Of a stretch of DNA of 64,000 bases, positions 1 through 11,100 are shown one piece after another (within the stretch, counting starts at the first letter, position 1; each line of letters starts with the position of its first letter). The stretch is from Bryopsis sp. KO-2023 (taxonomy: Eukaryota > Chlorophyta > Ulvophyceae > Bryopsidales > Bryopsidaceae), in assembly GCA_030272585.1 (NCBI GenBank), contig BSYQ01000013.1, positions 3,038,001 to 3,102,000 of the forward strand, read 5' to 3'. The position numbers were made by a program, and so were the translations under genes. The notes below the pieces were generated by a model, which saw nothing but the letters and a program-made list of their open reading frames with translations, was not told the DNA's origin and searched no databases.

Positions 1-1392
1 GGCAAGAATCGCAAATCATGCGTCCCAGATGGCTCAGTAGGTGGCGTAGAGGCTGTGAAGGAGGTTACCATTAATGTGGCAGAAGCTACCTCAACTGAAG
101 TTGGTGGAGTCAGCATCGAGATTCAAGCTGGTGTTGGTATTGGGTCTGGTGAATCTCCCAGCCCTGAAGAGTCTCCCAGCACACCAGAGGAGGAGACTGT
201 GACTTGCCCCGAAGGAACATTTGTCAAAACCAAGGACAACACTTGCATGGACTGTGATGCGAACTGCGTGGAAGGTGGCTGCACTGATGGCATTGGATGC
301 AACCAGTGCAAGGCAGGATTCTACAGGTCTGCAGTCGATCCCTTCTGGCCATTCGAGTGCAAGGAGTGCACCATCGAGAACTGTGAAGTGTGTGAGGATG
401 CTGTCTTCGATGCCTGGCCCAAGTTCTGCACCAAGTGTGTGGAGGGATTCGAAGTCCAGGACAGGACCACATGCACCCCCATTGCAGTACCTGAACCAGT
501 TGTGGAGCCCACCCCTGAACCAATTGTGGAGCCTACCCCTGAACCAATTGTGGAGCCTACCCCTGAACCAATTGTGGAACCCACCCCTGAGCCGGTTGTG
601 GAACCTACTCCTGAGCCAGTTGTGGAGCCTACCCCTGAGCCGGTTGTGGAGGAGCCCACTCCAGAGGTGGAAACCGTGACTTGCCCCGAAGGAACATTTG
701 TCAAGACCAAGGATAACTCTTGCATGGACTGTGACGCAAACTGCGTGGAAGGAGGTTGCACGGACGGCATTGGATGCAACCAGTGCCAGCCAGGATTCTT
801 CCGATCCGCAGTCGATCCCTTCTGGCCTTTTGAGTGCAAGGAGTGCACCATCGAGAACTGCGAAGTGTGCGAGGACGCCGTCTTTGATGCCTGGCCCAAG
901 TTCTGCACCAAGTGTGTGGAGGGATATGAAGTCCAGGACAGGTCCACCTGTGTTCCTGTGCAACCTGCACCCACTCCAGAGGAGCCAGTGGCCACCCCAG
1001 AGGAGCCAGTCCCAGTTCCAGAAGAACCTGTTGCCACTCCAGAAGAGCCAGAGGCTGTCCCAGTTGAGGTGCAGCAGGTTGAGACCCCCGAACCCACCCC
1101 TAGTGAGGGTGCCTGCCCAGAGGGCTACTTCAGGGAGATGAAACAGCAAACCTGCATGAAGTGCGATGATAACTGTACCAGCTGCGCTGATGCTATGGGT
1201 TGCACTGCGTGCAAGCCGGAGACAAAAACCTACCGAAGCCGACACGACCCATTCTGGCCTTTCTCTTGTGTGTCTTGCCCCATCGAAAACTGCTTGCAGT
1301 GTGTCGACGGTGTGTTTGACACACAGCCAGTGCGATGTGCTTTGTGCGGAAACGGCACAAGCAGATACAATGGAGGCACCTCGTGTGTCTAA
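1..1392 (+). CDS. Modular Cys-rich protein, 5' end outside window
   Basis: The frame is open from base 1 to the TAA at 1390-1392, giving 463 residues, so the start lies upstream. Three Cys-rich modules of about 90 residues (roughly residues 68-163, 228-322 and 373-463) each begin with CPEG, contain repeated CxxC pairs and a DPFWPF motif, and resemble furin-like/growth-factor-receptor Cys-rich repeats or protist surface-protein repeats. Modules 1 and 2 are nearly identical; module 3 has diverged. They are joined by Pro/Glu/Thr linkers, the first built of PTPEP(V/I)VE units. Such modules usually sit in secreted or surface proteins with disulphide bonds, but no signal peptide or membrane anchor is visible in this part. 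A 384-codon antisense reading frame is a composition shadow. The exact function is unknown. Confidence 0.8.
   Translation, partial: GKNRKSCVPDGSVGGVEAVKEVTINVAEATSTEVGGVSIEIQAGVGIGSGESPSPEESPSTPEEETVTCPEGTFVKTKDNTCMDCDANCVEGGCTDGIGCNQCKAGFYRSAVDPFWPFECKECTIENCEVCEDAVFDAWPKFCTKCVEGFEVQDRTTCTPIAVPEPVVEPTPEPIVEPTPEPIVEPTPEPIVEPTPEPVVEPTPEPVVEPTPEPVVEEPTPEVETVTCPEGTFVKTKDNSCMDCDANCVEGGCTDGIGCNQCQPGFFRSAVDPFWPFECKECTIENCEVCEDAVFDAWPKFCTKCVEGYEVQDRSTCVPVQPAPTPEEPVATPEEPVPVPEEPVATPEEPEAVPVEVQQVETPEPTPSEGACPEGYFREMKQQTCMKCDDNCTSCADAMGCTACKPETKTYRSRHDPFWPFSCVSCPIENCLQCVDGVFDTQPVRCALCGNGTSRYNGGTSCV
487..655 (+). repeat. 24-bp coding minisatellite
   Basis: About seven tandem 24-bp units encode the PTPEP(V/I)VE linker between the first two Cys-rich modules. 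Units differ at only a few positions, mostly synonymous, so copy number has probably changed recently by slippage or unequal exchange. Confidence 0.85.
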
Positions 1393-2011
1393 TTAGGGGA
1401 ATCATTGGAGGATCAACGAGTTGGGTTAAGAAATTACAGAACTATGTACATGTCTTTAGGGTAAAAAGAATAATGGATGGTCAAGTTGGTGTGCTGCCAC
1501 CAGTCTCTCAGTTTCTGCAAGTACCCGGCAGACCATTTTTGCTGAGGGCAGTGTGGCAGACGCTATTTTTTGGTTTTTAGGATTGCCTTGATCATCCTTG
1601 GTGCTACTATTATGTTCTCACCGATCAGAAATAATGTGAGTGTCCCTTGCTGGATTCGCCGGAAAATATAACTAGGTTGGAATTCTCGCGTGAGGTTGAA
1701 TTGCGGACACACCGATTGATATATGGAAAGTGAGGCTGTGTCAGCCACATAAAGCGAGATGTATAAATGCAAGGGCATGAGCAGGAGATTGGTTAAGTTT
1801 TTCCTGTGTTGGTGAAAGTCTTGTTGGGAGCATGGATACAATGCCATGACTCTACGGGAGAGCTTGTAATCAAGAGTGTTTATCGTCAGACTGGAATGAG
1901 CCGGAATTAATTGTTGAAAACAATCAATGAATTACAGTAGACTTTACAAGATACAGTTGATCCTTGACTGCGACTGTGGCGAGGCTTCGAATCCTTTCGT
2001 CGCAATCATAA
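1393..2011. other. Spacer between converging genes
   Basis: About 620 bases lie between the stop of the Cys-rich gene (+) and the stop of the lipocalin-like gene (-). They presumably hold both 3' UTRs. I see no conserved coding frame, RNA gene or repeat. Confidence 0.5.
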
Positions 2012-3317
2012 TTAAACCCTCTTCCAAACCGTCCTGGTAAAAAAAACAACCTCATCAGTCCATGAAATATGTGAATTCTGCCACCACCCATGAACAGAAA
2101 CGATGTCGCTGCAAAGTTTCAGCACAATGTTTGCAGCCATATCTTTGTTGCGGCATACCTCAGCCTGCACTCCCGTCCTGTTTCTCTCCATATGTACACA
2201 TCAATTTCCATTTCCTTCCCGTCAGGTGTAAAATGAAACGTCTCGGTCATCCCTCCTTTACACGGATCGTTCCACCACAGCCTGCACAGTTTCAAAACGA
2301 AACTTTAAAACATGTCGTCTTTGGGGCCAGCAAAAAAAACGTCAGTCTACCTCACTCTTTTCCCACCTGGTTGAATAGCCCGTTTGGGTCAAGCTGGTTT
2401 GTGCGTGGAGGGCCCCTCTTCTCAAATCTCGTCGGCGGAACGTTTGCTCTTCGCCGGACAAGGGAAAGTTCTCCACCAGGTCCACCAGTCGAAATATTTT
2501 CGCAATCTGCGCGATCCTGACATCGTCGATGTCGAGCTGCACACAAAATCACAAAACACATGCACATTGCCGTTTGTATGTCCCATGCCCACCAGCAGAA
2601 AGACCTCGTTGCGCTTCCACCCACCTCAAGCATGTCAGACTTCTGCAGAGCTTTTCTGAACACCCATCCCAGTTCAAGCACCTCGCACATTTCCTCGATG
2701 CCGTCGCTCCTTGAGTGGTCTTGCAGCCACGATCCACTCATTTGCTTCAGCCTTTCAACGGATATCGTTTCCGGCTCTGTCTCCCGTCGACCCAAGCTTT
2801 GCTTCGAGACTGCGGTGTCGTCATTGTCGTTCCCTTCGTTCAAGTTCAACGACGCCCCCAGACCAAAAGTTCTCTTGCGCACAGTGACCTCTGGGACCGT
2901 TTCGACAGGTGCACTCTCCACTTGGGTATTCCCCCGTTCGGCGAGAGGCTGAGCGACCGGTGTCGAAGTAACCATGATCGCAGCAGTCTTACAACCCTTG
3001 CTTCTGCCGTCACCTTCCTTCTGCGAGATGCTCTGTGCCGCTTGAATTCGTGGGGGCGCGTCGACTGGCATTTTTCCACCACACAAACGAGAACCCTTTT
3101 TTCTCAATTTCTTCAGTAAGCCCGACTTTTTCTTCTTCGTTTTACGGTTTTGGTGTCCATCGGCCTCCAGCCGCCAGGGTGCGTCATGCCTCTCATCTCT
3201 CCCTGTGAATGACTCCTTCACTACGAGCCCGCACACTGGCGTGAAATATCCCGATGAACCCGACTTCGCTGACGAGAAGCTCGGTTGAGATGCACAGTTC
3301 ACTCGCAAGGAAGTCAT
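2012..3317 (-). CDS. Lipocalin/FABP-like protein with N-terminal extension
   Basis: Four exons on the minus strand, 3317-2625, 2536-2367, 2281-2159 and 2033-2012, join in consistent phases (0, 2, 2) to give 335 residues ending in a TVYKR-like tail. The first ~185 residues are Ser/Lys-rich with a KTKKKK stretch and look like a leader or disordered region. The rest has the pattern of a small lipid-binding beta-barrel: a start like SGSWLQD, a central LEL.WVFRKAL segment, a basic RRRDLRRG strand, WWNDPCKGGMTETF, a PDGKEMEI strand and the terminal strand. The family assignment is from pattern memory, not a search. The start is the ATG at 3317; the frame stays open upstream to about 3446. It diverges from the kinesin gene across a 585-base spacer. 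Confidence 0.7.
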
Positions 3318-3902
3318 CGCAACTGAAACTGATCGCAGCCCAGGTCCCGATTCCCTGATCCGTATCCGCTCGAAGCGCAACCAAGCAATGGCAAGAAAAC
3401 AATATGGCTGTGTTTGCAGCGACACGCTAACTTGCCAATATAGCAATCGGAGTGGTCGAAGCAGGAGACTGTTGGGACATGTCTCGCGACTGAAGTGATT
3501 GGGAAGTCCACCCCACCCATGGCGGCTGCGTTTTCAATTTCCCTAGCGCGGATGTCTCTTACCTCGACTCGACTGCTGATCTCGATCCTTCCCACGAACG
3601 CAGACCCCGAGGGGTGCCTGTCACGCCGCACCATCGCGCCAACCAAGGAAAACGAACCAAAGGGGCTAGTAGGTGTCAATCATCCATGAATTTCTTAATC
3701 ATTCAAATTGGAATTGAATGCGATCAAACCTCCCCCCCCACGCGGGCGTTTCCTGCCGAATCCATGCTCACTCAACATTTAACCAGGAAAACCTGCCAAA
3801 ACGCTTCTGCGTCGGCGGAAATATCATCCACGCTGCACACCCTTTCGCAGTTTTCTTTGAAAACCTCTGACACCCCCAAAACAGCACTGATCTGACGATA
3901 TA
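3318..3902. promoter_or_regulatory. Divergent promoter region
   Basis: This 585-base spacer separates the start codons of the lipocalin-like gene (-) and the kinesin gene (+), so it should hold both promoters and 5' UTRs. It is GC-richer than the introns. No TATA box stands out. Confidence 0.4.
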
Positions 3903-6900
3903 ATGGTGCGACTGGCGACTGCGGCACAAATCGAGGAGCATAGGGATGAATTTCAATCCTTGCTGTCCCAAGTCGAGGAAAACAGCACCAGCAGCGGCTC
4001 GCAATCTCGCGAGTTGCACCCCAACGCCAGCGCTCATGTTTTCGCTCGAGTCAGACCGGTGCTACCCCACGAGACAGCGGGACGCCACTTCAAAACCGTG
4101 TTCGCTGGGCACGATGGCGAAATGAAAGTCCACATGCTATCAACGACCCTGAAGGGCTTCCCCAGACTGGCTCCATCCGAATTCAAAGTAACATTTGCCG
4201 ATCGCGTAAAGAATTGGGATTAGTCCCATGATATTTTTATTTTATTTTGATGAGAGCAGAAAGCTGACCTCACAGAGTCTGACTTTGCAGCCAGCATTCG
4301 GTTACATATTCTGAGGGAAAAACAGGAAGATTTCCTCCCCCTCAATTCCTGTTTTTTAATGCCGTCAGGTGGACAGATCCTTCGGAGCTTCGGCCCAAAA
4401 TGCCGATATTTACCAAGTGGTTTGTCGGCCTTTGGTTGACCTTGCCAAGAAGGGAGGCAGTGCCACCCTGTTCGCATACGGTCAGACTGGGAGCGGAAAA
4501 ACTTACACCGTGGCTGGGCTGGTCGAGTTGGCGGCTGGTGATTTGTTTGTGGATGCCCAAGGCTTGGAAATAGGAGTTTCTGTTGTGGAAATCCTGGGCA
4601 GCGATATCAGGGAGTTGATGGGGGAAGATGTCGGAGCCCCCGTCCAGCTTCTGGAAGACCAGTGAGAATCTGTTGACTTCCAAATGCTGGAAAACAAAAG
4701 TAAATATTAATTTTGTGGGTTCTTTTTTGTTCAACTATGTTGGATGGAGGCCTGGGAACTTGTTCATTGTGCAATTGCTGTTTGCTTTCAAAAAACATAA
4801 ATAAATGCATTTTTACAAGCTTGCGGGGTGCGTCAGCTGATGGGCGAACCGGTCGATCTCTAGAAACATTTTTCATTTCGTTTTTTAAGAAAGAAAGCAT
4901 TTCTTCAATTTATTATATAGAAGAATAAATAATATGTATATATTTGAAAACAAAACAATAGTACATATTTATTCAATATTTGGTTGGCAAGCTATGCATA
5001 CCAACCAATACGATATTTTAAAATAACCTGGCACAGGAATCCCGTTTTTTTATGGTTAAAAACCAGAGGTGGGCATTCAGCCATGACAAGATCCATTAAA
5101 AAAGAATCAAAAAAAAAACCATAAATAGATCTTACATTTCTTGGGTTTTGAATTATATAATTTGGTGGTACCTCTTCAATTGCTGTACAGATTTGGACGA
5201 GTCCAGCTGCGTGGCTGTGTTTCCCAAGTTGCGAGAAATTCGGATGAATTGAAGGCTTGCATTTCGCAAGCTGTGGAGTTGAGGAGAACGGAAGCCACCG
5301 AGAAAAACGACACATCGTCTCGATCCCACATGATCATCCGGATCTCGATCCGAAACGTGAATTTGGTGGAAGCCGATGAAGGGCTTTTGTGTCTGGTGGA
5401 TTTGGCAGGTGGGCATGATTTTGGCGGTGTCTGGTGTTTTTGGCGGCCTTGTGTTTTTCCTTTCTAGCTTTTTGGTGGATTTTTTGGTGTGTTTTTGTTT
5501 TTTTTTTCTCTGTATGTTTTATAGGAGAGGATTTGTGCTGGCTTAATTTTGAAAAAAATGATGGCAAAAGAAGTGCAAGAAAATGAGTGGCGTTTTTGCA
5601 ACGAGCTTATCAAATTATGCCATATTAATTCATTGAAAAAAATTAAGAAGGGGATCCTGTGGTGCTTTTTCATGACATCCCTCGTGCATGTGTTTTCTTC
5701 TTCATTTTCTTACTCCACATTCACATCCATTTCTTGTTGTTTTTTTTGTCAATTTTATCGCTTTTTCTCCTCACTTTTCTTGTTTTTCCTCTTGCATTGC
5801 ATTGCTTTCTTTCTTTCCTTTTTTTTTTCTTTTACTTCAAACTTTTTTTTTTCAATTTTTTTTTAAGGGAGCGAAAGCGCCAAAGACACATCCCATCACT
5901 CGACGGATCGATTGAAAGAAACCAAATTGATCAACACATCGTTGATGACCTTAAAAGACTGCATGAGAAATCGATCGGCCGTTTTTCAAACCAAAGGCCG
6001 CATCCACATTCCTTACAGGGCTTCCAAACTCACGCTGGCGATGAGGGACTGTTTTGAATTGGCGGTGAGGCGACCCATCAAAGCCGCCATCATTGCTTGC
6101 GTCAGTCCTTTGGAAATGGATGGGCCGCATTCAGTGAATACTCTGAGGTGAACAAGGGTGGGGAAAATTCCGAGCGATGAAATTTGCTCAAGGCTCTCAT
6201 TTTTATATTTTCTTGTTTTCTTAATCATATTAACTATATTTATTTTTATTTTTTTATATTTTTTTATTATCATTTTTCTTTAGACTTTAAACCATCTTCC
6301 ATTATGATTTTTGGTATTATTCTCTTTTCTTTTTTTTTGGGGGGGGGTGGGGGGGGGTGGAGAAAGGAATTCCAACAACCATTTTGTGGAGCACTTCCTA
6401 GTCGTGTATTTCTGTATCGATCAAGACGGAATTATGAATTTGTTTGTTTTTTTTTAATTCAAAAAATGTGCCGTTTAGGAGACCAAGCCCAAATCACAAA
6501 TAGTTGGCTGATTTAAACAACAAAATATTCTAGCATGATTATTATAGTTATTTCTTTTCCTGTTCTTTTTTCTGTTTTTTTTTGTAACAATTACCATCTT
6601 GAACAGCAGTGGAAGAAGAGATTTTTTAACGATTTTTTTTGTACGAGTCAGATATGCTGCTGGAATTCGTGTGGCCCCCAAGCAAATCGTGATGGAAGCC
6701 GACAAGAAAGACCCCATGAACTGGGACAGAGACACCGTCCTTCGATTTCTGAACAAAGCAGGGGGAGGATTAGTCATCGTGGATGACCTGATTCCGGAGG
6801 GCTCCGGAAAAACCCTGGTCGAAATCCCGGAGCATGAATTCATGAGCCGAGTTTTGAAGGCCGGCACCATGTCTGACAAGCAGGCGAAGGAGCTGTATTT

Positions 6901-7009
6901 GAAATTGTGGAAGCTGGTGGTGGATGCGAGATCGAGGTTTCGATTCAAACAAAAGAATGTCACGGCGGCTCCTCCTGAGCAAGAAGAGGATAAAATGGAA
7001 GAATGTTGA
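3903..7009 (+). CDS. Kinesin-13-like motor protein
   Basis: Five exons, 3903-4205, 4369-4661, 5191-5408, 5868-6147 and 6652-7009, splice in phases 0, 2, 1, 2 to a 483-residue protein. The motor domain fills about residues 50-345: the P-loop GQTGSGKT at 139-146, switch I NDTSSRSH at 238-245, and switch II DLAGSE at 269-274 split by the third intron, followed by INTSL, HIPYRASKLT and the NTLRYA end of the motor. The layout, with the motor near the N-terminus after a short lead, fits the kinesin-13 (microtubule depolymerase) group or relatives. The C-terminal ~130 residues hold a compact helical region (DTVLRFLNKAG through KLWKLV) that could be SAM/pointed-like, then an acidic tail. The protein is short for a kinesin and has no long coiled coil. 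Subfamily is less certain than the motor itself. Confidence 0.88.
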
Positions 7010-8119
7010 CCGGAAAAAAAAAACTGGGGGAAAAGTATTTTGTTACAAAAGAGAAAGGACAGGAATAGGTGGAAGTGTTGATATATGCGTGTAATAGGCA
7101 AGATCGGTAAAAAAGGGACTGAAAGATGTGGTATTTAAACAAGAAGGAAAAACCCAGCGAAGATGTCTGACCTGTAAAAAAAAAGAAAATTAATTGAATT
7201 TTAGAAATGAGGTGGAATTGCAAATGGTGAAGGCTGATTTTTTCCATTTCCCCTCGAATGTTGATAATTGCGATCTCTTGCTGGAAGGGAGGTAAAAGAC
7301 ACCCATCCACATTTAGACGTTCAGGATTTTGTAATTTTATTTCCAACAAGGATCCAAGGAATGGAAGAGGAAAACAAGAAGCAAAAGGAGAAAAGAGGTT
7401 TTTTTTTTTTTGAAGGGAAGAAAGTGGAAAGCATAATTGATTCTCAGGATTGTCGGGAAAGATGCTTAGATAGGCTATTATATTCTATGCACTTTTGTCA
7501 GAGGAGCTGTAACTTACAGCCTGTAAGTCAGCGGAGAATCTTCTTTCACTTTAGTAGGTCGTTGTCTGTTTCAAGTGTCGATCAACGAGCGAATTGATGG
7601 GATTCACACAACATGGATCTTTCAGACGAGACAGCTTTCCACCAGGGGGTGCTTTTGTTTTATGCTTTTTTTTTGTTTTGAAATTCAGTCGGTCCATGAT
7701 TGAAATCATGCCTCATCAATTTTCCAGATGATAAAAAGTAGATCCAGATGCCCAGCGAAGATACATGGTATCACAACTGCCCCCCCCCCCCCTCCCTCCA
7801 TTCCCCTCAGTCAGACATCGTGCAAAAACCAGCAGGAAAAGAAAAACAAAAAAAAACTGAAAGCGACCCCCAGAAGCAGCAAGTTCTTGAAAAATGAGCA
7901 ACCCCCCCCCCCAATTTCATCAAATGTCCTGCAAATATATTTCATACAGCCAGTGTCGGGTCAAATCCTGAGTCTTGATTTTCCCCCACATATATATATA
8001 TCGAACCCTCCTATACATCCCCCCTCCGTTCGTTGAGAAAACTGAGAAAATCAAGAAAACCCAGGAAATGGGGCAAGAAAAACCAAAAAAAACAGTGAAG
8101 AGGGTGGTGATGACATAAT
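7010..8119. other. Spacer between kinesin and EHD genes
   Basis: About 1.1 kb between two converging genes, AT-rich with A, T, C and G homopolymers. It presumably carries both 3' UTRs. No coding exon or RNA gene is recognisable. Confidence 0.5.
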
Positions 8120-11100
8120 TCATTCGTAAGGATTGTGAAACTGTTTGACCAGAGCAGGAAGATCCACTGAAAGCACTTCTTCTAAGGTTTTCAACATTTT
8201 TTTGTCAGTTTTAGGGAAGGAAGCCAGGTCGAACGATTGTAGAATTTGCCTGAATCTCGATACATCGGGGAAATCACCGGCGGCCAGTTGGTGTTCTCGT
8301 CGCACCTGCAGTTCATTGAAAAAAAATGACATGAAGAAAAATTAAAAATAGAGAAAAAAATGAAAAAAAAAGAAAAAAAAAGAGCTTGTTAGTCTTGTTA
8401 GGAAAAACGATTCAGGAAGGGGAAGCCTTTTTTTTTTTTGGGGGGGGGGGGGGGGGTTAAAGTTGGTTTTTACAAACATTGCCGACTAAAAAAAAGCCTT
8501 GACCAAAAAAGGAAGCGGGTACGATTCGAATAGGCATCTGTTTTTTGTTAATATATTGTTTTGACAAATTGAAAGAGGATGACTAAAGTAAAACACAGTC
8601 AAGCCCTTTGATTCCATATTCTTTATCATCAATACAATGTGCATCTTTTTTTTTTTTTTTTTCTGATGCAAATGTTATGATGTGTTGGTCCAATGGAAAG
8701 CAAAACTGTGAAGAAAAAAAAAATTGCTGGAGCACTCACATGATCAAAATGTTCGTGGAGATTATCGAGCACTTTGTTGGAGGCCGATTTCTTCCCGAAC
8801 ATCGAAGGCAGCTGCTTTCTGAGATGACCTATCAAGAGGATGTGAATCTTAGCAGCCCGCACTCGCTTCACAAATTCGTTGACCTACAGCAAAAAAACAC
8901 ACAAAAAAAATGAGTCCAATTCTCATTCCCACCCCCCCCCAAAAAAAAAAAAGAAAAAGAAAAGTAGATTGAGAAAAAAATGACCATTTTCAACTTCTTC
9001 TCAATTGCCTTTTCTTTTATGAACACTGAACATGAAATTCAGACATATTCTTACATATGAAAGAAAATTGAAGAAAAAATATATGAAAAAAGGGGGTGAT
9101 TTCGGGTACCTTTCGATCGCAGCTTCGTTGTGGAATTTCGAACAGATCGTGCAAAAGGTTAGCTTGTTCGGCTTCGAATAATTCCTTTGCGTATGGGTTT
9201 TTGTCCGTCTCAATTTCCTTGCCTGCATTGAATGATCCTGCAACACGAACACACCACTGAAGTCTCAACAGAAAAAAAAAAGATAAATTATTTGTTTGAT
9301 GTATTTTTTTAAAAGATAAATTAGGAAAAAAGGGGGGAGGGGACATGCACAGAAGCTTCCCCTGCTTTTTTGTTTGCTTGGTATTGCTTGTTTTTTTTTC
9401 TTTACCAAATCCTTTGTCGAATTCCCTTTTTTGAAAATCTTAAAACTAAAAATAAAAAACTATTTAATAAATCATTAAACTAAATAATCACTGAAACAAA
9501 ATACATAATCTATTTATTTATTTAGAGTTTTCCTTTCATGCTTACCTATATAAACTCTGCACACTTCAGGAGATCGAAACACTTTTCCCAGCGACCACAT
9601 CAACGCTCCGTACACTCGCATTAATTGCTGCTGACTCACCTAAATATTTTTACAAATCGTCTGAATTATGTAACAAATGAACCAAATTTATAAGAATAAT
9701 TGCTTGGAAACTCAACTCACCTGATCGCCCTTGTTCAGCACAACTCTGATTTTGTCGTCGTGTCCTTTCAGTGCATTGATAACCTGGATCATAAAAAAAC
9801 AAATATTAATACAGGTTTCAGTTTTCAGCTGTTTTTTTTTCAGTTTTTCTGTTCTACCTAATACAAAGACATATAAATGCAAACAATGATTGGTTTCACC
9901 GCCTTCGATTGAGGAGTCGTAATATTTTTCAACAGCTCTTTTGATTTAATATATATATATATATGGACCTATACCTTTTTGAATTCGTCACTGATGTCCA
10001 GCTTGTAAGGGTCGAACAGCAGAAGAATCAAATCGCACCGTGACGCAAACCATTCGCAAACCTGATTCCATTCAAGAGAACCCATTAAAAAAGACTAGTT
10101 CCAGAAAATATTCCACAGCAAAAAATTTGGACATGAAAAAAAAACCCACCACAGTCACACAGTCCTTCCACCAAAGTGATTGGATTGCTGTATTTAAAAA
10201 AAGGAAAGGAAAGGAAAAAAATAACTGGAAACCATATATTTTGTTGCCCTGTGTGTATGTCTGTCATGCAGCCAGGGCACAAAACTTACCCCGATGAAGT
10301 CGTATTGCCTTTCGACGCGTTGCTTTTCCCCAGACAAAACTCCAGGAGTATCGACCAAGGTGATTTCATCCAGCAATTTCGAAGGGCATTGCGCACACTC
10401 GAATCGACTCAAGAATCCAGTTCCAAACATTTGCAAACCCTGTTTTTTTATTCAACGGAGGAAGAAAGGATAGAAAATTCATCAGGAAAAAACCAAGACA
10501 CATTTCACACTGAAGAAGAAAAAGAAAAAAAAAGCGCCAGAGAACCCTCCCCCCCTAAAGAAACAAAAAGAAAAGAAAGGAAGAAAGAAAGAAAGAAAGA
10601 AAGAAACTTGCAGGAAAAAAAACAAAACTGAAAAATGTGATTGAGTATGGTCAAAAATGAACGCACTCACTTGATAGGGCATGTCTGGCTGGACTGCAAG
10701 GGTGTTTCCAGGGGTTCGTCTTTCCTCGAAGCCTTGCATGCAAACCACGAATCGATCCGTAGTAGGTTCCGGGCCGATGTGAGCTCCGGGGTAATCCCTC
10801 CCCAATAGATGCTTTATGAAAGTCGTCTTTCCTGTTTATCCAAAAAAATAAAAAAATATATCAAAAAAGAAAAAGAGTGGGGGGAGGGGTTGGGAAAAAG
10901 TCTTAAAAAAAATAAAAAAAAAAGCACAGAAATCTGTGGAAACACTCGGATTTGTGAAAAGAAGTTTTGGTCGATTTGTTGGAGAAATCTTCGTCGTTGT
11001 TGTTGTTTTTTTTGCGAGGGGACATGGAACGGCATATCTGAGACGAATATTTTCACAATTCCACGATTTTCTCGATTGCTGCACTTGTTTTCATTTTTTT

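Noticed and set aside
91-1245. 384-codon open frame antisense to the Cys-rich gene
   Set aside because: It arises from the repeated codon pattern of the sense gene; the product is low-complexity Trp/Leu/His/Gly repeats with no domain.
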